Source: Chondrilla cf. caribensis
Lineage: Eukaryota > Porifera > Demospongiae > Chondrillida > Chondrillidae
Direction of reading: 5' to 3'
NCBI GenBank assembly: GCA_964020155.1
Contig: OZ026552.1
Coordinates: 182,501-246,500, forward strand
DNA length: 64,000 nt
Shown here: piece after piece, positions 10,025-21,085 of the stretch
Layout of the letters: each line of letters begins with the position of its first letter
How positions within the stretch are numbered: position 1 is the first letter of the stretch
The notes under the pieces: generated by a model
Seen by the model: only the letters and a program-made list of their open reading frames with translations
Told to the model about the DNA's origin: nothing
Database searches by the model: none
Translations under genes and position numbers: made by a program

Positions 10025-10491
10025 GGTGTACTCAGATGCATATGTGTGTGGTGTGGACGTGCACAATTTTATCACATACACCAAGTAAATACACTAGTGT
10101 ACACATGGACACACACACACACACACCTACAACTCCTCCATTGTTTTAATTAGCCCGATCTTAAAACAAATGATGAATTGATAGCAGAGTATAGAGGAGA
10201 ACCCTTAATCACGACAAAGGGTGTGATCACAGTGAAATCTTTATCAAAGGCCTCCATCAAATAAACTTCTGATAATGAGATTGTTATTGATTCCACTCAC
10301 ATGCATAACATATTATCTATTTAATATTGGATTTATATCAACCTATCCATTAATTGGATTATTTAATAGACTGATGTTGTATCACTGAATTATGGATGCA
10401 TGTGATAACACAGAATTCATAATGCATCAATATTGTACCATGGATTGAATCTGAGTGACATCTGCTAACTCTTCAATTATCACATTCTACA

Positions 10492-10953
10492 TACAGTGAA
10501 TCTTCGCTGATCCACCCCGGTTAATCTGCCATATTATTATGGAACAAATTCCCTTGTATGTATGGCTATGCTATACAAGTAATCCGCCATCTCGCACTTC
10601 TGCCATCTGCCATTCTTCTGTGTAGCAATTTGCACTTTTGTATGAGCTTCAGTTACAGATAATCTGCCATGTTCTAAGAAATTGTTGTAGTGTAGAGCGA
10701 AATAGCATCACAGCATTTTAAAATGGACTTGACAATAAACAGAAGAAGTAGATTTCAGATTACAAAAACTGGAGGAATCCGACAAGAATGTAAGAAATAC
10801 TCACAGACATTATCTCGAAGAAGCAGAACGTACAAATTACATTACAATGATAGGAGACATCCTGAAGAAGATCAGTATAATCCGCCATATCATTAATCTG
10901 TCAAAATTTCACCTGAACCAATTGTGGCGGATTAACGAATGTACATTGTAGTA
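10492..10953 (+). mobile_element. Degenerate pogo/Tigger-like DNA transposon remnant
   Basis: The left end TACAGTGAATCTTCGCTGAT and the right end (GGCGGATTAACGAATGTACA, then TTGTA) read as diverged inverted termini with TA flanks, of the CAGT(G)...CG type seen in pogo/Tigger elements. Inside, at about 10723, ATGGACTTGACAATAAACAG starts a frame reading MDLTINRRSRFQIT, like the head of a transposase, then breaks. A second copy of part of it lies at 13405-13796. Confidence 0.5.
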
Positions 10954-12060
10954 TGCATTGTATTAGAGAGGCTCAGGTTAATGTTGTGGGAGATACTTGA
11001 TTTTATTTAAGAAAATTATAATTACTGACTAATCAATTGGTGTAGGTCCTTACCTACAGACCAGCGAGGTGCATATAAGTAGGTTGCAGCTAAGATATCC
11101 ACCTCCAAGACTTATAGTGGAATATTACCAGTATGTACTGAAAGTACACGCACATGCGTACATATATGCATGTATACATTCTCTATGGTGTGTGCTGGGT
11201 GCTGGTATGCTAGGTCACTCCTTGTCAGTACTTCAGATGAACCAGCTAGGTGTACCGTGGTATTGTGGGCATGTTGGTCCTGACCAGACTATGACCTGAC
11301 TCGGGAGGTCTCCTGCCACTTAACCAGTCATATTGAATAGAATATTATTAGCACATGCAAAATCACACAATTCTATGCACTCAAGTGTCTTTTACCATTC
11401 AAATATGAGGTAACTAGACATAAACTTCAATAAAATAAAAAATGTAGTTGGAAATATGTGTGAGAGTTGCTGATGATCCCACCGAGGTGCAGCACCCCAT
11501 ACTGCTCCACAGCAAAAGATTACCTTGATATAGCTACCTTCCCATCCATGGCAACAAGTTAATAATGAGATGTAGCATGGTGTGAATTTATGACCAGATT
11601 ACTGGTTGTGTTGAGGTCTACATCATCAAATCTAGATTGCTCACACACACAAGGCTACATGCATACACAGTGAGTTAGGTCTTGGAGGATGGAACAGTGT
11701 ACATATCAGGTATCAGGGTATCAGGGTATCTTATTTAACCTGGGGAACCGTTAGCCATAGGCTACTATAAGTGGCACCCAGAAAAGAAAAGTAAGTACAT
11801 AAAAAGAACAGAAAAACCACGAGTATAAAAATATAATACAAAATCATAGAATCATAGAATATAGAATAATAGAATAGAAAAGAAAAGAATATAGAATATA
11901 AAATATAGAATATAGAATATAGAATTATATAAAAATTAAAAAGTTTGGTCAATTGCGTTCATTAAAGTCAGTTGAGTACAAAATATATAAAATCAAATTC
12001 ATGCAAAGACAAAGAAACATGTCAATATTAAGTAATAGGAAATATAATTGCTACATTTGT
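10954..12060. other. Gene-free spacer with low-complexity stretch
   Basis: No convincing gene. 11486-11602 is a segment repeated at 13797-13905 (CACCCCATACTGCTCCACAG onwards). 11780-11945 is A-rich simple sequence built on ATAGAATA. The cassette of gene 6 starts near 12086. Confidence 0.6.
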
Positions 12061-12282
12061 TCATCATGTTACATATAACTATACACATCTGAGACCTTAT
12101 TCCCCTCATGAGGCACTGTACATTCCACATAATATTAATGAGATACACACATGATAGTACACAATAGTACATGTAACAGTGGTATCCACTAGACTGGTAC
12201 TACAGAGAGAGGGATGAATATTAATGAGGTTTATGTTAACAATGACCATATTTGGAGTGTGGGACTTTCCCTAAATAGATAA

Positions 12283-13101
12283 ATGGCTGAACAACATGGA
12301 GATTCAAAGAATAAGAAGAGAGACTTCAAGGATATTGGAGTTATCAAACATGAAATAATAGATCCTGATATTGAGAGACGTTATCTGGCTCTGTCTCTTA
12401 GAAAGGATGGGTCTTTATTGGTTGGAGACATTGATAATAATGAAGTTTGTATTTTCAATAAAAATGGTAAATTAGTTCAATCTTTTGAGGCTTATGTCAC
12501 TGAAGACACTGGTATAGTTGAACTCAGTGATGGTAACATAGCAGTCAGTTATTCTAATGACAGATTGATCAGTGTCCACACACCTCATGGGGAATTTGTT
12601 AAAGTATTTGGATCAGACGAACTAGAAGCTCCCATTGGACTGGCAGTTAACAACAAAGGACAGTTGTTTATAGTTGATCAAGATAATTGTGATGTGTTTG
12701 TGTACAGTGAGGATGGAGAGTTCCAGTACTCCTTTGGTTCTAGAGGATCTATTCTTGAAGAATTTGATGATCTATCTTGTATTTGTGTTGGACAAGATGG
12801 TTTGGTGTATGTTGGTGACAGTAAAAGTGACTGTATTTTAGTTTTCCAACAAGATGGTCAGTTCATTCAACAGTTTGGTGAAGATGTGCTCAGGCTACCA
12901 CAAGGTATAGCTACCACTGAGGACGGCCATGTTGTTGTAGCATCTTCTGGTACTCACAAACTCTCCATCTTCACACCGAGTGGAGAATGTGTACATGAAG
13001 TAAAAGATGTTGGACTGAGTTGCCCTTTTGGTGTAGTAGTTGATAAGAATGGTTTTATTTTTGTAGCTGATCTCCATAATCATAGAATAGTTATGTTTTG
13101 A
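12283..13101 (+). CDS. NHL-repeat propeller protein, array gene 6
   Basis: Intact 272-aa paralogue, grouped with genes 7 and 9 by the loops GDIDNNE and YSNDRL. It has EFDDLSCI before blade 4, where Leu replaces the usual Pro. Blade-3 loop is DQDNCD; blade-4 loop is GDSKSDC. Upstream, CCATATTTGG at 12246-12255 and GGGACTTTCC at 12261-12270 are spaced 5 bp apart, slightly closer than in gene 1. TAA abuts the ATG in frame. Confidence 0.88.
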   Translation: MAEQHGDSKNKKRDFKDIGVIKHEIIDPDIERRYLALSLRKDGSLLVGDIDNNEVCIFNKNGKLVQSFEAYVTEDTGIVELSDGNIAVSYSNDRLISVHTPHGEFVKVFGSDELEAPIGLAVNNKGQLFIVDQDNCDVFVYSEDGEFQYSFGSRGSILEEFDDLSCICVGQDGLVYVGDSKSDCILVFQQDGQFIQQFGEDVLRLPQGIATTEDGHVVVASSGTHKLSIFTPSGECVHEVKDVGLSCPFGVVVDKNGFIFVADLHNHRIVMF

Positions 13102-13245
13102 ACCAACACTAAATACAGTGTTGTGGACAAGAATGAATGTTGAGAAAACTGATACATGTTGTTATTCTGTGTGCACCAGCATACATTCCATGTCAAGTAT
13201 GTACGCACAAATATATGAAACACACAATATATGAACTTGTATAAC

Positions 13246-13404
13246 AGTTTGTGCTATACAGTAGTACTATGTACATACAAGGGAACACACTAGTTTGTGC
13301 TATACGGCAGTACTATGTACATACAAGAGAACATACTAGTTTGTGCTATACGGCAGTACTATGTACATACAAGAGAACATACTAGTTTGTGCTATACAGT
13401 AGTA
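13246..13404 (+). repeat. 46-bp repeats after NHL gene 6 (about 3.5 copies)
   Basis: Some units carry a CGGCAG variant of the CAGTAG motif. The last unit is cut off by the transposon-derived segment that follows. Confidence 0.85.
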
Positions 13405-13905
13405 TTATGGAACGAATTCCCTTGTATGGCTATGCTATACAAGTAATCCACCATCTCACACTTCTGCCATCCGCCATTCTTCTGTGTACCAATTGGCATT
13501 TTTGTATTAGCTTTGGTTAGAGTTTATGTTTTATGTAGTTGAGAGTGTCCATCGTTACAGACAATCCACCAAGGGTGCCTTGTGAAGTAGCCTATGGCTA
13601 AAGGCCTTCCCAGTTTAAATAAGTCTCCATACCAAGTTTTAAGAAGTTGTCGTAGTGTAGAGCGAAATAGCAGCCAAGCGTTTTAAAATTGACTTGACAA
13701 TGAAGCAAAAGAAGTAGATTTCCAATTACAGAAAGAGGAATACGTAAGAAATACTCACAAACCGTCTCTCAAAGAAGCAGCCGAATGTACAAGCCGAGCA
13801 CCCCATACTGCTCCACAGCAAAAGATGACCTTGATATAGCTACCTTCCCATCCATGGCAACAAGTTAATAATGAGATACAGCATGGTATGAATTTATGAC
13901 CAGAT
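13405..13905 (+). mobile_element. Second copy of pogo-like remnant and adjoining spacer
   Basis: 13405-13796 matches 10540-10890, including GGCTATGCTATACAAGTAAT and the AATGAAGCAAAAGAAGTAGA-type coding start. 13797-13905 matches 11486-11602. The roughly 600 bp between those parts in the other copy is missing here, while this copy has a 60-70 bp internal stretch (13560-13640) the other lacks. The spacer was therefore duplicated together with an NHL unit and later rearranged. Confidence 0.65.
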
Positions 13906-14097
13906 TATTCCCCTCATGAAGCACTGTACATTCCACATGATAGTAATGAGATACACACATGATAGTACACAACAGTACATGTAACAGTGGTATCCACTAG
14001 ACTGGTATATACTACAGAGAGAGAGGGATGAATATTAATGAGGTTTATGTTAACAATGACCATATTTGGAGTGTAGGGACTTTCCCTAAATAGATAC

Positions 14098-14913
14098 ATG
14101 GCTGAACAACATGGAGATTCAAAGAATAAGAAGAGAGACTTCAAGGATATTGGAGCTATCAAGCATGAAATAAGAGATCCTGATATTGAGAGGGATTATG
14201 TGGCTCTGTCTCTTAGAAAGGATGGGTCTTTATTGGTTGGAGATGTTGATAATGATGAAGTTTGTATTTTCAATAAAAATGGTAAATTAGTTCAATCTTT
14301 CAAGGCTTTTGTCACTGGAGACACTGGTATAGTTGAACTCAGTGATGGTAACATAGCAGTCAGTTATTCTGAGGACAGATTGATCAAAGTCTACACACCT
14401 CATGGGGAATTTGTTGAAGCATTTGGATCAGATGTACTTGAATGTCCCACTGGACTGGCAGTTAACAACAAAGGACAGTTGTTTGTAGTTGACAGATATA
14501 ATTGTAAAGTGTTTGTGTACAGTGAGGATGGAGAGTTCCAGTACTCCTTTGGGTCTAGAGGATCTGATCTTGGAGAGTTTAAGGATCCAACTTGTATATG
14601 TATTGGTCAAGATGGTTTGGTGTATGTTAGTGACTATATAATTGAGTGTATTTTAGTTTTCCAACAAGACGGTCAGTTCATTAAACAGTTTGGTAAAGAT
14701 GTGCTCAGGGAACCACAAGGTATGGCTACCACTGAGGACGGCCATGTTATAGCAACTTCTCGTACTGACAAACTCTCCATCTTCACACCGAGTGGAGAAT
14801 GTGTACATGAAGTAAAAGATGTTGGACTGCGTTGTCCTTTTGGTGTAGTAGTTGATAAGAATGGTTTTATTTTTGTATCCGATTATTGTAATCATCGAAT
14901 AGTTATGTTTTGA
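14098..14913 (+). CDS. NHL-repeat propeller protein, array gene 7
   Basis: Intact 271-aa paralogue and a probable mosaic. Blades 1-2 (GDVDNDE, TGDTGIVEL, YSEDRL) resemble genes 6 and 9, while blade 4 to the GKDVL strand is that of gene 4. One codon is lost in blade 5 (VIATSRTDKL against VVASSGTDKL). CArG box at 14060-14069 and GGGACTTTCC at 14076-14085. Confidence 0.88.
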   Translation: MAEQHGDSKNKKRDFKDIGAIKHEIRDPDIERDYVALSLRKDGSLLVGDVDNDEVCIFNKNGKLVQSFKAFVTGDTGIVELSDGNIAVSYSEDRLIKVYTPHGEFVEAFGSDVLECPTGLAVNNKGQLFVVDRYNCKVFVYSEDGEFQYSFGSRGSDLGEFKDPTCICIGQDGLVYVSDYIIECILVFQQDGQFIKQFGKDVLREPQGMATTEDGHVIATSRTDKLSIFTPSGECVHEVKDVGLRCPFGVVVDKNGFIFVSDYCNHRIVMF

Positions 14914-15054
14914 ACCAACACTAAATGCAGTATTGTGGACAAGAATGAATGTTGAGAAAACTGATACATGTTGTTATTCTGTGTGCACCAGCATACATTC
15001 CATGTCAAGTATGTACGCACAAATATATGAAACACACATTATATGAACTTGTAG

Positions 15055-15335
15055 AACAGTTTGTGCTATACAGTAGTACTATGTACATACAAGGGAACAC
15101 ACTAGTTTGTGCTATACAGTAGTACTATGTACATACAAGAGAACACACTATACTAGTTTGTGCTATACAGTAGTACTATGTACATATAAGGGAACACACT
15201 AGTTTGTGCTATACAGTAGTACTATGTACATACAAGGGAACACACTAGTTTGTGCTATACAGTAGTACTATGTACATACAATGGAACACACTAGTTTGTG
15301 CTATACATGCAGTAGTACTATGTACATACTAAAAA
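15055..15335 (+). repeat. 46-bp repeats after NHL gene 7 (about 6 copies)
   Basis: Typical units, one with a four-base TACT insertion near 15150. The last is interrupted by a TGCA insertion and runs into unrelated sequence at 15330. Confidence 0.88.
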
Positions 15336-15501
15336 CCGAGTAGACTAGGAGTAGTAATGAAGACAGCTAACGAAGTTAGTAAGAACAATAGAACATCAAC
15401 TCGCAGTAATCCACACAGATGTGTGGTCTCGCCTGTGTGAGACTGCAGTTAGCACTACCACCGGTGTAGTATGAAAGGAGAATTGTGAGGGCTGGTTTCT
15501 G

Positions 15502-15570
15502 TGGTGGCTTCGTGGCTCAGTGGTTTATGGCGGCTTTAGTCAGACATCCTGGGTTCGAGTCCCGCAGCTT
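15502..15570 (+). mobile_element. tRNA-like sequence, probably the head of a SINE
   Basis: An A-box-like TGGCTCAGTGG (15513-15523) and a B-box-like GGTTCGAGTCC (15552-15562) are spaced as in a tRNA. The acceptor and T stems pair poorly, so a working tRNA is unlikely. Unrelated sequence that joins the array spacer (15336-15501 and 15571-15600) flanks it. A tRNA-derived SINE or tRNA pseudogene fits best. Confidence 0.45.
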
Positions 15571-15979
15571 TTCTCCTTTCTCTCTCAGCAGGCTGAATTC
15601 CACTTAGCTTTCGTATATGTACATACTAGTGAAGACAGCAGGAACACACCTGGTGATAATCCAGTAAGTTGTGGACAACCACCAGACCTAGTGCTTCCTT
15701 TATGTTGAAGAGGATCTGAGAAGAAACATGGGACCATAGTCAAAAATATGTACATGTGTACACACACGTACAGAAACATGGGACAATAGTCACACTCATG
15801 TACAGAGCCATGGACCATAGTCCCAAATATGTACATTTATGTATACAAATGTACAGAAACATATGGGACCATAGTCATACATAAGCATGTACATATATAT
15901 ACACATAAATATATTATATACCTGTGACTGTGTCATTACTGGAGACATATGAAGTCTACATTATATCATTTAGCTCTTT

Positions 15980-16073
15980 GTTAACTATGACCATATTTGA
16001 GTAGGAGACATTTCCCTAGTGAACAAAATGGCTGTGAAGTGTGGAGATTCTAAGATTCAAATTCAAAGAAGAG
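15980..16073 (+). pseudogene. NHL gene 5' fragment
   Basis: From GTTAACTATGACCATATTTG the sequence follows an NHL cassette, reaches an ATG at 16028 (AACAAAATGGCTGTGAAG), and continues through MAVKCGDSK. It then breaks and joins the CAGTGGTATCCACTAG part of the next cassette. Only the promoter end and about 15 codons remain. Confidence 0.65.
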
Positions 16074-16180
16074 CAGTGGTATCCACTAGACTGGTACTAC
16101 GGAGAGAGGGATGAATATTAATGAGGTTTATATTAACAATGACCATATTTGGGGTGTAGGGACTTTCCTAAAAAAATAAA

Positions 16181-16999
16181 ATGGCTGAACAGCATGGAGA
16201 TTCAAAGAATAAGAAGAGAGACTTTAAGGATATTGGAGCTATCAAACATGAAATAAGAGACCCAAGGATTGAAGAGAGTTGTTTTTCTCTGTCTCTTAGA
16301 AAGGATGGGTCTTTACTGGCAACAAATGTTACTAATAAGGAAGTTTGTATATTCAATATAAATGGTAAATTAGTTCAATGTTTTGAGGCTTCTTTCACTG
16401 ATGGAGCTGATATAGTCGAACTCAGTGATGGTAACATAGCAGTCTGCCATTCAGATGATGGATTGATCAACGTCCACACACCTCATGGGGAATTTGTTAA
16501 AGAATTTGGATCAGATGAACAAGAAAATCCCATTGGACTGGCAGTTAACAACAAAGGACAGTTGTTTGTAGTTGACAGATATATTTGTAAAGTGTTTGTG
16601 TACAGTGAGGATGGAGAGTTCCAGTACTCCTTTGGATCTAGTGGATCTGATCCTGGAGAGTTTGATGATCCAATTGGTATTTTTGTTGGTCAAGATGGTT
16701 TGGTGTATGTTAGTGACTATGCAAAAAACTCTGTTTTATCTTTCCAACAAGATGGTCAGTTCATTCGACAGTTTGGTGAAGATGTGCTGGACATGCCACA
16801 TGGTATAGCTACCACTGAGGATGGCCATATTGTTGTAGCATCTTCTGGTGGTAACAAACTCTCCATCTTCGCACCGAGTGGAGAATGTGTACATGAAGTG
16901 AAAGATGTTGGACTGCGTTTCCCTTGTGGTGTAGTAGTTGATAAGAATGGCTTTATTTTTGTAGTTGATAATAGCAATTGTAGGATAGTTATGTTTTGA
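16181..16999 (+). CDS. NHL-repeat propeller protein, array gene 8
   Basis: Intact 272-aa paralogue and one of the more diverged members. It has TNVTNKE in blade 1 (the usual TD is lost), SFTDGADI after it, CHSDDGL in blade 2 and SDEQENPI before blade 3. FGSSGSDPG replaces the usual FGSRGSDLG. The final blade reads VDNSNCRI instead of ADxxNHRI. CArG box at 16143-16152; GGGACTTTCC at 16159-16168. Confidence 0.87.
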   Translation: MAEQHGDSKNKKRDFKDIGAIKHEIRDPRIEESCFSLSLRKDGSLLATNVTNKEVCIFNINGKLVQCFEASFTDGADIVELSDGNIAVCHSDDGLINVHTPHGEFVKEFGSDEQENPIGLAVNNKGQLFVVDRYICKVFVYSEDGEFQYSFGSSGSDPGEFDDPIGIFVGQDGLVYVSDYAKNSVLSFQQDGQFIRQFGEDVLDMPHGIATTEDGHIVVASSGGNKLSIFAPSGECVHEVKDVGLRFPCGVVVDKNGFIFVVDNSNCRIVMF

Positions 17000-17139
17000 A
17001 CCAAGTACTAAATACAGTGTTGTGGACAAGAATGAATGTTGAGAAAACTGATACATGTTGTTATTCTGTGTGCACCAGCATACATTCCATGTCAAGTATG
17101 TACGCACAAATATATGAAATACACAATATATAGCTTGTA

Positions 17140-17830
17140 GAACAGATTATGCTATACAGTAGTACTATGTACATACAAGGGAACACTCTAGTTTGTGCTA
17201 TACAGTAGTACTATGTACATACAAGGGAACACACTAGTTTGTGCTATACAGTAGTACTATGTACATACAAGAGAACACACTAGTTTGTGCTATACAGTAG
17301 TACTATGTACATACAAGAGAACACACTAGTTTGTGCTATGCAGTAGTACTATGTACATACAAGGGAACACACTAGTTTGTGCTATACAGTAGTACAAACT
17401 ATGTACATACAAGGGAACATACTAGTTTGTGCTATACAGTAGTACTATGTACATACAAGAGAACACACTAGTTTGTGCTATACAGTAGTACAAACTATGT
17501 ACATACAAGAGAACACACTAGTTTGTGCTATACAGTAGTACTATGTACATACAAGAGAACACACTAGTTTGTGCTATACAGTAGTACTATGTACATACAA
17601 GAGAACACACTAGTTTGTGCTATACAGTAGTACTATGTACATACAAGAGAACACACTAGTTTGTGCTATACAGTAGTACTATGTACATACAAGAGAACAC
17701 ACTAGTTTGTGCTATACAGTAGTACTATGTACATACAAGAGAACATACTAGTTTGTGCTATACAGTAGTACTATGTACATACAAGAGAACATACTAGTTT
17801 GTGCTATACAGTAGTACTATGTATATACTA
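17140..17830 (+). repeat. 46-bp repeats after NHL gene 8 (about 15 copies)
   Basis: Mostly the GAGAACACAC variant, and two units have an AAA insertion. The neighbouring units are very alike, which suggests recent local amplification. Confidence 0.93.
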
Positions 17831-18145
17831 GTGAAGACAGCAGGAACATACTTAGTGATATAAATAGTAAGTTGTGGACAACCGCAAGACCTAGTATTTG
17901 TGTTGAAGAGGATCTGAGAAGAAAAAAAGGGACCACAGTCACAGATATGTACATGTGCACTCACATGTACAGAAATGTAGGACCATAGTCACAATTATGT
18001 TAGTTAAATATATTATATAGTTACATGGAACAGTGGTATCCACTAGACTGGTACTACAGAGAAAGGGATGAATATTAATGAGGCTTATGTTAACAATGAC
18101 CATATTTGAGGTGTAGGGAGTTTCCCCAAACCCTAGTGAAACAAA

Positions 18146-18964
18146 ATGGCTGAGCAACATGGCGATTCAAAGAACAAGAAGAGAGATTTCAAGGATATTG
18201 GAGCTATCAAACATGAAATAAGAGATCCTGATATAAAGAGAAGTTATGTGGCTCTGTCTCTCAGAAAGGATGGGTCTTTACTGGCTGCAGATGTTGATAA
18301 TGATGAAGTTTGTATTTTCAATAAAAATGGTAAATTAGTTGAATCTTTCAAGGTTTCTTTAAGTGGAGACTCTGACATAGTCGAACTCAGTGATGGTAAA
18401 ATTGCAGTCAGTTTTCCTGAGGACAGATTGATCAAAGTCCACACACCTCATGGGGAATTTGTGGAAGAATTTGGTTCTTATGAACTAGAAGGTCCCACTG
18501 AACTGGCAGTTAACAACAAAGGACAGTTGTTTGTAGTTGACAGATATATTTGTGATGTGTTTGTGTACAGTGAGGATGGAGAGTTCCAGTACTCCTTTGG
18601 ATCTAGAGGATCTGATCTTGAAGAGTTTGATTATCTATCTTGTATTTGTGTTGGTCAAGATGGTTTGGTGTATGTTGGTGAAGGTGAAAATGACTATGTT
18701 CTAGTTTTCCAACAAGATGGTCAGTTCATTCAACATTTTGGTGAAGATGTGCTCAAAGGACCACAAGGTATAGCTACCACTGAGGATGGCCATATTATTG
18801 TAGCATCTTCTGGTACTCACAAACTCTCCATCTTCACACCGAGTGGAGAGTGTGTACATGAAGTAAAAGATGTTGGACTGAGTTGCCCTTATGGTGTAGT
18901 AGTTGATAAGAATGGTTTTATTTTTGTAGCTGATTATTGTAATCATAGAATTGTTATGTTTTGA
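18146..18964 (+). CDS. NHL-repeat propeller protein, array gene 9
   Basis: Intact 272-aa paralogue close to genes 6 and 7. The blade-2 loop is FPEDRL and the blade-4 loop GEGENDY. It has SYELEGPTEL before blade 3, where Glu replaces the near-invariant Gly of the GL pair. The promoter uses the other form of the decamer, GGGAGTTTCC (18116-18125), and its CArG-like box ends in GA instead of GG. The ATG context is AACAAAATGG, as in genes 2, 3 and 16. Confidence 0.87.
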   Translation: MAEQHGDSKNKKRDFKDIGAIKHEIRDPDIKRSYVALSLRKDGSLLAADVDNDEVCIFNKNGKLVESFKVSLSGDSDIVELSDGKIAVSFPEDRLIKVHTPHGEFVEEFGSYELEGPTELAVNNKGQLFVVDRYICDVFVYSEDGEFQYSFGSRGSDLEEFDYLSCICVGQDGLVYVGEGENDYVLVFQQDGQFIQHFGEDVLKGPQGIATTEDGHIIVASSGTHKLSIFTPSGECVHEVKDVGLSCPYGVVVDKNGFIFVADYCNHRIVMF

Positions 18965-19119
18965 ACCGATACTAAATACTGTACAGTGTTGTGGACAGGA
19001 ATAAATGTTGAGAAAACTGATACATGTTGTTATTCTGTGTGCACCAGCATACATTCCATGTCAAGTATGTTTGCACAAATATATGAAACACACAATATAT
19101 GAACTTGTAGAACAGTTTA

Positions 19120-19565
19120 ACATACTAGTTTGTGCTATACAGTAGTACTATGTACATACAAGGGAACATACTAGTTTGTGCTATACAGTAGTACTATGTA
19201 CATACAAGGGAACACACTAGTTTGTGCTATACAGTAGTACTATGTACATACAAGGGAACACACTAGTTTGTGCTATACAGTAGTACTATGTACATACAAG
19301 GGAACACACTAGTTTGTGCTATACAGTAGTACTATGTACATACAAGGGAACACACTAGTTTGTGCTATACAGTAGTACTATGTACATACAAGGGAACACA
19401 CTAGTTTGTGCTATACAGTAGTACTATGTACACACAAGGGAACACACTAGTTTGTGCTATACAGTAGTACTATGTACATACAAGGGAACATACTAGTTTG
19501 TGCTATACAGTAGTACTATGTACATACAAGGGAACACACTAGTTTGTGCTATACAGTAGTACTAT
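19120..19565 (+). repeat. 46-bp repeats after NHL gene 9 (about 10 copies)
   Basis: A uniform run of GGGAACACAC units. The last unit runs into the start of the 1.4-kb duplicated block that carries gene 10. Confidence 0.93.
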
Positions 19566-20001
19566 GTCAAGTATGTATGTCACATGTAGTTTTGTAGACT
19601 ATGTACAGAAACATGGGACGATAGTCACCCATATGTATATGTACAGTGTACAGGTATATATTGGACCCAATGACACATACACATATGCACATGTATATGT
19701 ACGCATGTACACACAAGCCTGTGACCATATCACTGCACATACAAGGGCTACATGCATACACAGTTGGGTCTTGGAGGATGGAACAGTGTACATATAACTA
19801 CACATGTGATACCTTATTCCCCTCATGAGGCACTGTACATACCACATACTTTATTATGAGATACGCACGATAGTACATTATAATACATGTAACAGTAGTA
19901 TCCACTAGACGGGTACTGCAGTGAGAGGGATGAATATTAATGAAGCTTATGCTAACAATGACCATATTTGGGGTGTAGGGACTTTCCCCAAGAAGACTAA
20001 A

Positions 20002-20820
20002 ATGGCTGGACAGCATGAAGATTTTAAGAATAATAAGAGAGACTTCAAGGATATTGGAACTATCAGACATGAAATAAGAGATCCTGATATTGAAAGGAAT
20101 TATTCATCTCTGTCTCTCAGAAAGGATGGGTCTTTATTGGCTACAGATGATGAAAATAATGAAGTTTGTATTTTCAATAAAAATGGTAAATTAGTTGAAT
20201 CTTTTGAGGCTACATTCGATCTAGTCACTGACATAGTGGAACTCAGTGATGGTAACATAGCAGTCAGTCATTTTAAAGACATCAAAGTCTACACACCTCA
20301 TGGAGTTTTAGTAAAAAAAATTGGATCAGATGTACTTGATAATCCCGCTGGACTGGCAGTTAACAACAAAGGACAGTTGTTTGTAGTTGACAGAGATATT
20401 TGTGATGTGTTTGTGTACAGTGAGGATGGAGAGTTCCAGTACTCCTTTGGGTCTAGAGGATCTGATCTTGGAGAGTTTAAGGATCCATTTTGTATTTGTA
20501 TTGGTCAAGATGGTTTGGTATATATTGTTGACACTGAAAATAACTGTGTTTTAGTTTTCCAACAAGATGGTCAGTTTGTTCAAACATTTGGTAAAGATGT
20601 GCTTCAATCACTATATTTATATGATATAGCTACCTTTGAGGACGGCCATATTGTTGTAGCATCTTCTGGTACTGACAAACTCTCCATCTTCACAACTAGT
20701 GGAGAATGTGTACATAATGTTAAAGATGTTGGACTGAGTGACCCTTATGGTATAGTAGTTGATAAGAATGGTTTTATTTTTGTAGCCGATTATAATAATC
20801 ATAGAATAGTTATGTTTTGA
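20002..20820 (+). CDS. NHL-repeat propeller protein, array gene 10
   Basis: 272 aa from MAGQHEDFKNNKRDF. It is nearly identical to gene 14, exactly 8,123 bp downstream. Blade 2 is two residues shorter (SHFKDIKVY) and the loop before blade 5 is longer (QSLYLYDI). It has TTSGEC where others have TPSGEC. The frame stays open upstream through the cassette to an ATG at 19930, so a form 24 residues longer is possible; the family start is preferred. CArG box at 19962-19971; GGGACTTTCC at 19978-19987. Confidence 0.86.
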   Translation: MAGQHEDFKNNKRDFKDIGTIRHEIRDPDIERNYSSLSLRKDGSLLATDDENNEVCIFNKNGKLVESFEATFDLVTDIVELSDGNIAVSHFKDIKVYTPHGVLVKKIGSDVLDNPAGLAVNNKGQLFVVDRDICDVFVYSEDGEFQYSFGSRGSDLGEFKDPFCICIGQDGLVYIVDTENNCVLVFQQDGQFVQTFGKDVLQSLYLYDIATFEDGHIVVASSGTDKLSIFTTSGECVHNVKDVGLSDPYGIVVDKNGFIFVADYNNHRIVMF

Positions 20821-20961
20821 ACCGACACTAAATACAGTGTTGTGGACAAGAATGAATGTTGAGAAAACTGATACATGTTGTTATTCTGTGTGCACCAGCA
20901 TACATTCCATGTCAAGTATGTACGTACAAATATATGAAACACACAATATATGAACTTATGT

Positions 20962-21085
20962 AACAGTTTGTGCTATACAGTAGTACTATGTACATACAAG
21001 AGAACACACTAGTTTGTGCTATACAGTAGTACTATGTACATACAAGAGAACACACTAGTTTGTGCTATACAGTAGTACTATGTAC
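20962..21085 (+). repeat. 46-bp repeats after NHL gene 10 (about 2.5 copies)
   Basis: A short run of the array satellite after the conserved 3' flank. 21086-21590 then holds spacer and AT-rich DNA without a gene. Confidence 0.85.

Noticed and set aside
15502..15570. Functional tRNA gene
   Set aside because: A and B boxes are present, but the acceptor and T stems do not pair properly.
19921..20001. N-terminal extension of gene 10 (and 28044-28124 of gene 14)
   Set aside because: The extension translates the promoter cassette. Most other paralogues have stops there, and the conserved protein begins at MAGQH/MAEQH.
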